Source: Chromera velia
Lineage: Eukaryota; Sar; Chromeraceae
DNA: 13,567 nt
Direction of reading: 5' to 3'
Assembly (NCBI GenBank): GCA_018398765.1
Contig: JAHBMJ010002771.1
Location: 2,501 to 16,067 of the forward strand
Positions 1-7,636 of the stretch are shown here, in pieces. Numbering within the stretch: the stretch's first letter is position 1; each line of letters opens with the position of its first letter. Made by a program: the position numbers and the translations under genes. A model generated the notes under the pieces. That model saw only the letters and a list, made by a program, of their open reading frames with translations, had not been told where the DNA came from and made no database searches.

Positions 1-53
1 GCCCGCCCGGCGCCTTCGGCCCCAGGCCTCCCGCGCGTGTTCCACATCTTACA
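1..53 (-). repeat. 3' LTR of the copia element, partial (inner end only)
   Basis: These 53 bases match 6422-6474 with two differences, both C/T (positions 29 and 41). The inner end reads TGTAAGATG on the minus strand, the same start as the other LTR. The remaining ~210 bases lie left of the window. The visible stretch is very GC-rich, unlike most of the element. Confidence 0.9.
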
Positions 54-54
54 A

Positions 55-65
55 TCACCCCCTTC
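55..65 (-). promoter_or_regulatory. Polypurine tract (plus-strand primer site) of the copia element
   Basis: The minus strand reads GAAGGGGGTGA and ends one base before the TGTAAG start of the 3' LTR. A purine run in this place is where RNase H leaves the primer for second-strand synthesis in LTR elements. Its position fits the strand assigned from the coding domains. Confidence 0.7.
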
Positions 66-92
66 GGAGAAGAACACGAATCGACTTCGAAC

Positions 93-737
93 TCATTTGC
101 ATGGAATATACTTTGTCTGTCTGTCTGCGCGCATCGATTTTGTATGCATCCATTTCACCTTTGCATGCAAGTCATCGAGCTGCTCAAGAACATACTCCAA
201 CGTACCCTGCATCTTTGGTTCTGATTCATATCGGCTAGAAGCCAACTGCACAAGGAGTGGCTGACTGTCAGTGAGCACACACACACGAGGAGCGACACCC
301 CACAATTTTTCAATGAAATGCACTCAACCAAAACTATTCTTCACCCTGTCACAAAATGCAAGCAATTCAGCGCTCGTTGTTGAACCGAGCTTTCGATCAC
401 ATTTCTTTGACTTCCAGGCAAACAGGTTTGATTCATCATTTTTCAATGCATGATGCAAATCTGTCTTGGATACCAGCTGTACTTCATACCCCAGTCTTCC
501 TTCATACACATACTGCTCATATAAAGCATCGACCCAGATCAAAAGAACCATTCCGTTCTCTTTGGTCACCGGTTTGAACTTTAAGCCGGCCGCACACTCC
601 TTGATGTACGAGATCACTTTCCATACTGCAAGCACTGTCTTTGCTGAAGGACGAGTTGCCCATCGAGAGAGATGAGAGAAAAGAAATGCATGCTTGGGTT
701 CAGCTTTCACTGCCAAACCCACCAGACCCAACAAACG
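93..737 (-). pseudogene. Copia RNase H domain and polyprotein C-terminus (decayed)
   Basis: This continues the RT frame after a TAG at 738-740. RNase H acidic residues appear in order: Asp in WVDALYEQ, Glu in TTSAELLAF, Asp in LTDSQPL and Asp in MRADRQTK. The last resembles the copia C-terminal ADxxTK motif, here without the usual following Pro-Leu. A TGA at 324-326 interrupts the domain between the Glu and third Asp motifs. The frame ends at a TGA at 93-95, about 27 bases before the polypurine tract, a reasonable natural end. RNase H removes the RNA strand during reverse transcription; this copy is broken. Confidence 0.85.
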
Positions 738-1757
738 CTACATCTGAGACTGAAACGACGAATCGATTTCATTCTCTTCTGGCTTCTTCAAGACTGTATT
801 TCCAATCGGCTTGCTTGCCTTCTTGTCTTCATATTCAGGCAGAGCACGCACATATTCTTCCTGACTGAGGGTCATTTTTTTCTTTGTACGGTCATACTTT
901 AGCTGCATGCCGACAAACCCATGAGTGCCCCCATCATCGACCCTTTCTGGCTCGTCCATTTCGAACTGCTTTCGGATTTCATCCATCAAAGAAGAAACAG
1001 AAGGACCAAAAACAAGAAGGTCATCAACATGCATCAACATTAATGCATTCAGCCTACCTTTGCTGTCTTTTTTTACAAGAATTGACTCGCTAATCTCACT
1101 CCACCCATTCTCTTTAGCTCGGCTCTTGAAGTGCCTCGTATAGAGTCGAGGCCCATCAGCCTGTCCGTAAACGACTCTGAGAGTCTTCACAATGGAACCA
1201 GCAACAAGACCTGGATAAATATGAAGGGGAAGGTCAGAAAGGAGCTTGACCCAGAGTAGTGTGTCTGTCGGTACTTGTAAAAAATTTGTGCGGATGTCTG
1301 TCTTTGCTGATTCCCACCCCTAACTGAGAGCAAAAATCAAAGCAAGACGAAGTTGGCTCTGCTCAGCAGTGCCACTGTATGTTTCAACCAGAGTGAAGTC
1401 TCTTTTATCTTGAAACCCTTTAAGGACCAAACGAGACTTTGCAACTCTTCTTCGGTCTTTCAGTTTCCATATCCTTACCCACTTTAGCTGCACACTTGGA
1501 TATATACCTTTCTTACTGAGAAAAGAGACATCAAGCACCAAACATTCAAACCATCTCCTCAGTTCTTTTTCATCCGCTTCGCGGTGTGAACCTGACTTGA
1601 TTTCCTTTTCGGTTGCTGGGACCTGTTCCTTCGCTGCATTTTCCTTCATTTCACCTAAATATACCCCCCGTTTATGCATAGAGAGAATAGAAGAAAGGAT
1701 AGAGTCAAGAAGATCACTTTGCTCATCTTCCTTTTCTTTCTGTCTTTCTTTTCTCAG
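738..1757 (-). pseudogene. Copia reverse transcriptase domain (decayed)
   Basis: The frame follows the acidic linker after a TAG at 1758-1760. The N-terminal part contains KWVRIWKLKDRRR...KSRLVLKGFQD, the copia RT opening that usually reads KWVFK...KARLVAKGF. A TAG at 1320-1322 then interrupts. The next segment keeps the first catalytic Asp in AKTDIRTNFLQ (codon 1296-1298), a diverged form of the copia D-V-x-x-A-F-L motif. It then has VVYGQADGPRLY, which aligns with LYGLKQAPRxWY, and the catalytic box MHVDDLLVFG (codons 1020-1028). The box has His in place of the usual Tyr but both Asp residues remain. The active-site acids survive, but two stops prevent translation. Confidence 0.9.
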
Positions 1758-2639
1758 CTAGACTATTCTGCCTGACTTTCTCACTGACTGTCTTATTCTG
1801 GAAATCCCCAGGACAGCCGCTGCTCTGTCCGCCTCTTCGTGAATCTGTCCGCGCAGGGCCGCAAACGCACCTGTCGGCTCACCCCCGACCTCATCATCTT
1901 CAGAATTGGAGTCAATCTCTTCTGCCTCTTCGAGACCTAGATCGACAGGGGAGTCTGGGGGAGCCAAGGCATCCTTTCCAAAAATAGAGTCTTTATCTGA
2001 CCACTCGGACGACTCTGCTGCCTCTGACTGCATCTCGTCTCTCACTCCGTCTCCAGCCCTTATTTTGACTTCGTCTGCACCCTCCACTACTAAATCTTCA
2101 ACCTCTAGAGCGAGGTTGCTGGACAATTGCTGCAGGGATTCTGGGCTGAGAGAAAGATCAGGAGAAATCTCAAAGCGCTTCATCACTTCTTCAGGCTTCA
2201 CCTCACACATGCTCTCATAGTTCAGCTTACCTTCCTTATCAAAGGAAAAACGGGAGACGAGAAGCTGTCTGTTGACTGAGGCTTCTCTGAGAACGCGAGC
2301 GGGAAAAAACGCCCCGTCTTGCTTCTGTGCAATGATTCCTTTCAGGGAACAGGGCTCAATTAGGGCAGCAGGTGCTTCTGCTTCTGCTTCTGCTGGCGGC
2401 TCTCCAGGGGCGGAGAAAGGCTCTTCAACCTCGTCACACTCATCTGACAAGACCACTCTCTCTCCTTGGAGCTCGAGCTCTTCAAGTCCTTCTTCCATAC
2501 ACTCTTGCACATCTCTGGTCTCAGCCACTCCTTCTCTTCCTTTAGCGTCTTCATACTCTGCAACGCCATTCCAGTATCGCAGAGAGACACGACTGGGGTG
2601 GACTTTCAGGGCCTTCCACTGACTTCTCTCTCTATACAC
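1758..2639 (-). pseudogene. Acidic linker between integrase and RT, with a Tudor-like segment
   Basis: About 290 open codons separate the integrase C-terminus from RT. The chain is unusually acidic, with runs such as EEGLEELELQGE, AEAEAEA, EEAEEIDSNSEDDEV, plus a Pro/Ala-rich stretch. In copia elements this stretch is typically variable and poorly conserved. Plus positions ~2172-2342 encode a compact non-acidic island, GIIAQKQDGAFFPARVLRE followed by a V-S-R-F strand and KPEEVMKRF. Its pattern (aliphatic-A-x3-DG-x-aromatic-x-A-x-V) is what Tudor/SH3-like barrels show. That assignment is inference from pattern only. The segment ends at a TAG at 1758-1760, after which the frame runs on into RT. 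Plus-strand open frames here are antisense. Confidence 0.7.
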
Positions 2640-3330
2640 AACAGAAACAACTTTGGAAGAAAGGACACCGCCGAAAATGGCAAAAACTGGCTCACCTCAA
2701 CGCTTCTCCCCCCCCATGGTCGCCTCTCGGATCGATAACTTTTACTTCGTCTCCGAGAGAGAGCGGGAAAATACCCGGTTTGACCCCCCAGACTGCTTTG
2801 TGGGAGGAGCAGCCACGAGTCACAGAGGCGGTCTCGTTGAGCTGTTGTGCAACTCCTGAGGTAAAAGCAGGCCATGTGTAGAGAGGCACACGTTTTTGCA
2901 AACAGAACTTCAGCAGGGCTCTTTTGATTACCCTGTTTTTCCTTTTAACTGCCCCCTGCAACTCAGGTGTATAGGGAGCACCGGGGTTCCACGCTGCCCC
3001 CAGAGACCGAATGGCAGCCTGGTACTCTTCTCTTTAGAACTCCCCCCCATTGTCTGTCGCGACTGCCTTCGGTAGTCCTTTCCCGCACGCCTCCCATCTC
3101 CTTCCCCATGAGGGCAAATGAGAGGCTACATCGCTTTTCCAGTGTAAAGGACGGAGGGAAACATACCCAGTGGCTTCATCTACGATTACTAATAGGTACC
3201 TGTACCCCCCTCTCCCGACTGTCTTCAGTTCGGTAAGGTCATAAAATATTCGTCTGTTAAAAAGAGACGATAGAGAGACGGACGAGCGGCTTCCTTCCGT
3301 TCTGCCTGGGGAGAGCTTCTCTGGTTCTTC
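2640..3330 (-). pseudogene. Copia integrase core and C-terminal domain (decayed, catalytic Glu replaced)
   Basis: The core begins RRIFYDLTELKTVGRGGYRY, the copia equivalent of HxDLxGP...GGYRYFL, with the first catalytic Asp at codon 3238-3240. The second is in ATDNGGEF (codon 3052-3054). Exactly 35 residues later, where D-D-x35-E integrases have Glu in an ERxNR context, codon 2944-2946 encodes Lys (KRKNR), which should abolish strand transfer. A TAA at 3034-3036 follows DNGGEF. The C-terminal part (GDEVKVIDPRG, then GEPVFAIFGG) crosses an 8-G run at 2708-2715, where the frame changes; dropping one G joins both halves apart from a TGA at 2697-2699. Confidence 0.9.
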
Positions 3331-4269
3331 CTACCCAAAAATCTGTACGTTTTCATTGAAACAAACTCTTTTTTCTTGCTTGTTTCTTCCTGCCTTCGGC
3401 TTTCTATCCTTCTCTTCCTTTCTGTCTCCGTTTTCTTCTTTCTTCTTGGCTTTCTGCGGAATGCGTCTCTTTGTTAAATTCAACAATGAGCACTCCACGC
3501 ATCTGTTGCCTGTCTCTGTGCACTCAGAAGAAGAAAAACCTTTCACACCATTCTCAAGAAGAGTCAACCTGAGGTCCTCCCCTACAGCGTGTCTGAAGCG
3601 AAGATGAAAAAAAAAAAGAAGTCTGTCTCCTTCGGCCTGACTCAAAGAGCTCACTTTACTTCCTGAGAGAGCAGAAGAAACTTTCTGAGGGAGAGAAGAA
3701 GTAACAGCAAGAGAAACAGCAAGCGAACGAGCATATGCAAACGCATTGATCATGGGAAGTTTATTACCCCACCTCATTGGCGTCTTAAATTTTCTTCCTT
3801 CCTTGTCTCCTAGCTCCACCCAACCGTTCTTGCAGAACCTTGATAGAACTTTTGCGCAGCCAAGCAATGGGAGACGCACTCGAGAAGAAACGATCCCTTC
3901 AAGCGCCGCTACCCTCACCTGTCCGTGCAAGGAAGAGAAAGGAATGTGCAATTTCTTCACTATCATATTTTTTAATTCTGCCTCATCTGAAGCAAGCTCA
4001 ACATCAACCTTTCTATCTGTGTCTTTGACAACAAAGGCTTTAAAATATGGAGGGAAAAGAGAGATATCAGTGCCTGTGTCTGCGACCACATCGAAGTTTC
4101 CTTTCTTAGAATGGAAACTCTTTTCTGGTAAGCAGTAGCACGGCAAATGACAGCAGCTCGCAAACGATCACAACGTCTGGCAATGTTTACATTCGAACAC
4201 TGACTCAGAGCTGACCAATTTAAAAACCCCATGAGTCAGAATCAGAGGACTGAGCCCTCTCTCTTCTCT
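3331..4269 (-). pseudogene. Copia aspartic protease and HHCC pre-integrase zinc finger (decayed)
   Basis: The protease active site reads FDVVADTGTDISLFP (Asp codon 4078-4080), the D-T/S-G motif of retroviral-type aspartic proteases that cut the polyprotein. The open stretch from 4146 has 271 codons. Around its residues 181-219 it has H-x4-H (HLRFRH), then after 29 residues C-x2-C (CVEC), the zinc-binding HHCC finger that precedes copia integrase. A Lys/Glu-rich tail follows (KKKEENGDRKEEKDRK), then a TAG at 3331-3333. Upstream, two TGA stops (4270-4272, 4168-4170) separate the protease from the gag knuckle in the same frame. I see no Met that must be the start; it was probably translated as part of gag-pol. 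Confidence 0.87.
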
Positions 4270-4771
4270 TCACAGCCGCGTTGCCCGCCTTCTCGGGTCT
4301 TCCTTTCTTTGGGTTTTTTTGCACATGGATGGCAGATGCCCCTTCTGGTTGTACTTATCGCACTGCACTCCGAGTGCTGTGCAGTTCTTCATCCGTTTGT
4401 ACCACTTTCCTCCACACCTGCCGCACTTTCTCTGGGACTCCGAGTCGGACCTGTCACCCCTGTCTGACTGAGCGCTCTGAGAGTTGAGCTCTCGTCTCTT
4501 GGGTGACTTTCCCCTGGCCAAGGCCTTCTTCCAACCCCCTTGCTTCTCTGAGGACCGCCTTGCATGGGTAGAGGAAGAGGAAGGCTTAGAGGCAGAGGAG
4601 CCTCCCTGCGTGGCTGCCTGGGAGTTAGCCAGGATGATGGCCTGCTTCTAGATGTCGGTGAACTTCATTTTGTTGAGGTCGGCACCTTCATCTGTGTCAA
4701 GCATCTTCTCTGCGACGCGATGATAGATCTTATCCTACTCCTCCGATATGCAGGGTTGCCAATCTTTTTGG
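4270..4771 (-). pseudogene. Copia gag C-terminus with zinc knuckle (decayed, one Cys lost)
   Basis: This is the distal half of gag, separated from its N-terminal half by an insertion. In the frame of the protease it reads through TAG stops at 4735-4737 and 4648-4650. A Ser/Gln-rich linker and a basic stretch (KALARGKSPKRRE) follow. The nucleocapsid-type finger is CDKYNQKGHLPSMC: the pattern C-x2-C-x4-H-x4-C is present except that the second Cys is Tyr (TAC), one G-to-A change from TGC. A second Cys pair (CGRCGG) lies about 20 residues earlier. Such knuckles package element RNA. A TGA at 4270-4272 ends the open segment just before the protease region. Confidence 0.83.
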
Positions 4772-4782
4772 CGGTAGACAAG

Positions 4783-5227
4783 CTTCATTACCGGTAACCG
4801 GTAATTACCGGCAGAGTTTGCTGGCAGTTGGCAAAGACTTGGCAGAATTCTAACAGTCACTAACACTTTTCAATAACCTAAGTCCTAGGATATAGGTCAA
4901 TCAATCAATCACTTAAGGCTAGACTTAAGGTCAATTCAAAAAGTTAATGCGTCATTTGTAGGGACAGCTATGCGGCCAGTGTGCTTGAAGATGACGCAGG
5001 TCAAAGCGATGGGTCCCATCTTGCACTTAGCGCCTAAAGACAGAGAACCGCTGGCCGTAATGACCACAGCTAGCCCAGACAGATACATCCATGCGATTCC
5101 AACAATGGAAAGAGTTTGCCTCAAAGTTTGGGCGGTCCCCCCAATCTAGTGCTCCAGCCTCCAAAGAAAGACCCGCCTTTTTGCCACTTATAGGGGTGAA
5201 ACACTTAAAAATTTATATTTTTTAAAT

Positions 5228-5263
<36 letters not shown>

Positions 5264-5418
5264 AGGCTTTTCAAATGTCAATAAACACTTAAAAACATGT
5301 TTTTGAAGGTTGGCGCCGCACGCGAAATTTTTTTTTTGGGACCCTAATTTTTATCATTTTTTTTGTCGGTAATTAAAAGGAAGGCAGACTGAGGCCATTA
5401 CCGGTTACCGGCAATTGC
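4783..5418. mobile_element. MITE-like non-autonomous DNA transposon inserted in copia gag
   Basis: About 636 bp split the gag reading frame. Near-terminal inverted repeats of 19 bp with one mismatch lie at 4787-4805 and 5397-5415; the left copy reads ATTACCGGTAACCGGTAAT. Flanks CGGTAGACAAG (4772-4782) and CGGTAGACTAG (5419-5429) are a candidate target duplication: 8 bp exact, 11 bp with one mismatch. Removing insert plus one flank (647 bp) rejoins gag in frame, strong evidence of insertion. Inside are (TG)14 at 5233-5260, a 13-bp direct repeat AAACACTTAAAAA (5199, 5283) and a less AT-rich core (~4940-5150) open on both strands but unidentified. No transposase. An 8-bp duplication would suit hAT elements, but the family is unassigned. 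Confidence 0.75.
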
Positions 5419-6179
5419 CGGTAGACTAGACCTGTTACCGACCAGAAAAGCAATCCTGCCGATGTGGTAATCTGTTGGAAAGTGCTTGTACACTGCTCCT
5501 CATCCGGGAATTTCAAATAGTGGGCGTTGTTCACCTCTGTCAGCACTCTCTGGTACACCTGCATCGCTTCGAGAAGATTGGATGCACCCCCTCTCTTCAA
5601 CCCCTTAAACTTCTTCTTTATAGACTCCTTATGATTTACCTCTGGAACGAGGTACATCCTACGCAGATGGATGAGAAGATCGGGACCCTCAACACCTGCT
5701 GTTGCCAACGTGTCAAAGTCACATTGCATCTGCAAGAAACCCGATTTCTCGGCAGCATAAAGGAGGCCAGCATACCATTGCTGCTTCCACATCCAATGAA
5801 GGGAGTAGATGATGGAGGAGAGGAAAGTCTGTGCCTTCCTTGCATGGTTATTCGACCACAGCCTGAAGTTCACCTTGTGGTTGCCCTGAGAGTCCTTAGG
5901 AATCTCAGCAATCCAATCTAATTGACCTTGCCTGAAGGTGAGCTTCATGTCCAAGCCTTGCCAACCTTCCTCTCCGAACAGCTTTACAGTGTGTTCATTC
6001 TTCTCGTGAGGATTAAACCACACAAGGGAGGAAAACAAATCTTCTTCCTTCTTCTGGGCCTTCTCTGAGTCTGTAACAGGGGCAGCAGATATAGCTCCCC
6101 CGCTCACCAACTGCTCGAGTTTCACTACTCCACCACCGGAGGAAGAAGAAGAAGAACCGAGATGGATTGAGATCGACAT
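5419..6179 (-). pseudogene. Copia gag, N-terminal part (split by an insertion)
   Basis: The ATG at 6177-6179 lies about 25 bases after the primer-binding site, a typical gag start. It opens about 253 codons before the reading frame enters the inserted element. The protein begins with a Ser/Gly-rich stretch and continues as a mostly helical region with many Trp residues (SLHWMWKQQWYAG, QLDWIAEIP), as in copia-type capsid proteins. I assign it as gag from its position between the primer-binding site and the knuckle and from the shared frame after excision, not from a diagnostic motif. No premature stop occurs within this part; the stop at 5373 lies in the insertion. Gag forms the particle in which reverse transcription occurs. 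Confidence 0.82.
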
Positions 6180-6192
6180 CCTCTCGATTCCT

Positions 6193-6206
6193 CGCCGGAA
6201 TCACCA
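6193..6206 (-). promoter_or_regulatory. Primer-binding site of the copia element
   Basis: The minus strand reads TGGTGATTCCGGCG, starting 2 nt after the CA end of the 5' LTR. TGG pairs with the CCA end of a tRNA. The plus-strand continuation (CGATTCC, then ...GGAATCACCA) resembles a tRNA T-loop and acceptor but is one base longer than canonical spacing. I cannot name the tRNA. A short inverted repeat GATTCC/GGAATC lies within it. Confidence 0.7.
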
Positions 6207-6208
6207 AT

Positions 6209-6474
6209 TGTTAAAAGTAGACTAGTGTGAATGCCGTCTACTTCTATCACTATTTTCAGTAAGTCTGAGTTCATGTTCATCGGCTACGAAGATCGGCTAT
6301 CAAAGAGGATTTTGCCGTTTCCTCACAACAATCGTTCGTGTAAAGGCATACATAAATTCATATGCATTCGCATTCGAAGAGACCATGTATGCATGCGTGT
6401 AGCTTGATCGAGCGGCACGCAGCCCGCCCGGCGCCTTCGGCCCCAGGCCCCCCGCGCGTGTCCCACATCTTACA
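6209..6474 (-). repeat. 5' LTR of the copia element
   Basis: The LTR is 266 bp, bounded by TG (6209-6210) and CA (6473-6474); the plus strand begins TGTTAAAAG and ends CTTACA. Its last 53 bases match 1-53 at 51 of 53 positions. The 6209 boundary rests on TG...CA plus the adjacent primer-binding site, because the matching part of the other LTR is off-window. Outside the LTR is AAGGC, whose partner copy cannot be seen. Confidence 0.82.
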
Positions 6475-6497
6475 AAGGCTGCATAGAAGGGATAACC

Positions 6498-6502
6498 GGC
6501 AT
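6498..6502. repeat. Target-site duplication of the gag-only element, left copy
   Basis: GGCAT sits directly against the first base of the left LTR and is repeated at 9440-9444 directly after the right LTR. Homology between the two LTRs begins exactly at the next base, so both boundaries were set independently of the duplication. Confidence 0.75.
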
Positions 6503-6917
6503 TTATGAATGCAATGGAGACCGATAGAGACAGACAATCAATAAATATACTCTCTACACAGTCTAGCACTATCTGCTAGCGCTATCTGCTAGACAGGTAA
6601 TGCCATTCCTTCATACATACATACACACGTCATGCGACTTCACATGTAAGATAGTTTATTACTTGCTAGGGTATTGCTTCTACTATCAGCAAGACTGTTC
6701 TTCAATCAATATATTTGTTAACTTGACTTGTATACTCAGACTGACATGCATACAGCATGCATGCATTCACTTTGTGTTTTAATTCCCTTACTTTTGCGCG
6801 CCTTGCGCGCTCATGATCGATACCGGCAGTGAATGATGTGAATTTGAAAGGAGGCAGCAATGCGAAGCGACTAGACAGGCTCTACATGTGGATGAGAGAG
6901 AACCATAAGGTTCATAA
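6503..6917 (-). repeat. Left (3') LTR of the gag-only element
   Basis: The 415-bp copy matches 9038-9439 with about 25 substitutions, all but two transitions by hand alignment, and one 13-bp tandem duplication (CGCTATCTGCTAG, near 6580) absent from the other. The ends form a perfect 7-bp inverted repeat, TTATGAA...TTCATAA. On the minus strand an AATAAA poly(A)-type signal lies at 6655-6660; the other LTR has AACAAA there. A GC palindrome (GCGCGC-CTT-GCGCGC) lies at 6796-6810. Confidence 0.92.
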
Positions 6918-7636
6918 GCGCATTCTTTTTCTTTTGGCGTAGAACGCACAAGATCGTTTCTTTTTTTTTCTTTCGGTTTTTGTTTTCTCCTCCGTTTGTC
7001 GTGGCGAACAACAGAAAGGGCGTGACATCTTTCACTTTTACGGCCACTCCTCTACCAAGGCTTCATTGTAGAACGACCACACTCACGCGTTGCATGACGG
7101 TTCCTCAGCCTTCTCTCTAATTGTTTGGAACGAAAGAAACAGATACACAGACAGCACGGGAGAAGACACATCTCTTTCTTTTTCATGTAGAGCTGTAGAA
7201 TGGACATAAAACAGATCACAACCTGCCTTGGAAGAGAGGAAGCAGAGACGGTGGAGTGACGATGCGTACAGGAGTCCATGCTATATGAATGCAGACATCA
7301 CTCGTTGCTCTATCAATCTTATAACGATTCTTGTTCCATCTAAACAGCAAAACGCTTCAAAGAAAAGAGATGCAGAGATATCTGCGTACGTTTCCTGGCT
7401 ACCTGCTTTGCATCAATCTCATTTGCTCATGCCTTGCCCCCTTTGCCCCCTCTGTGAGAAGGGCCAGGTGTCTGGTCTCTCTTATCTCTCTGCTTTCCCT
7501 CACCCTAGTGCCTGTACGTCTCCTTCACAATCTCCTCATCACTGCCAGATTAACTATGGGACCTCCACCTTCCACCATCTTTGCGCCCCCTCCTTTGGTT
7601 GTTCTCTGTTTGTCTCCCCTAGTGATCGTACTGTTG
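6918..7636 (-). other. Non-coding 3' interior of the gag-only element with polypurine tract
   Basis: About 720 bases separate the gag stop from the 3' LTR. On the minus strand the last stretch reads CCAAAAGAAAAAGAATGCGC directly before the LTR, a good polypurine tract. A second purine run lies at ~6957-6977. A 75-codon minus-strand open frame with ATG at 7277-7279 (ends 7052) encodes a Cys-rich hydrophobic segment (CLLPCCLCICFFRSK). I recognise nothing in it and doubt it is a gene. No pol motif was found in any minus-strand frame. Confidence 0.6.

Larger units (their letters stand above)
1..6474 (-). mobile_element. Ty1/copia LTR retrotransposon, decayed, nearly full length
   Basis: Read on the minus strand the order is LTR, primer-binding site, gag, CCHC-like knuckle, protease (ADTG), HHCC zinc finger, integrase core, acidic linker, reverse transcriptase (VDD), RNase H, polypurine tract, LTR. 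Protease-integrase-RT-RNase H is the diagnostic Ty1/copia order (family knowledge). The 3' LTR runs off the left edge, so the outer boundary and target duplication cannot be checked. Gag to integrase share one frame once a ~636-bp insertion in gag is ignored; linker to RNase H share another, the change falling at an 8-G run. In-frame stops on the minus strand lie at 4735, 4648, 4270, 4168, 3331, 3034, 2697, 1758, 1320, 738 and 324 (lowest plus coordinate of each). The copy cannot make a full polyprotein. Confidence 0.93.

Noticed and set aside
93-4737. Stop-codon reassignment as the cause of the in-frame stops
   Set aside because: All three stop codons occur, together with a frame change, catalytic-residue loss and an insertion; the gag-like gene and cyclophilin end at ordinary stops. 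Decay is simpler.
4936-5124. A 62-codon minus-strand open frame in the MITE-like insert
   Set aside because: It has no ATG start, the complementary strand is equally open over 4889-5146, and I recognise neither product.
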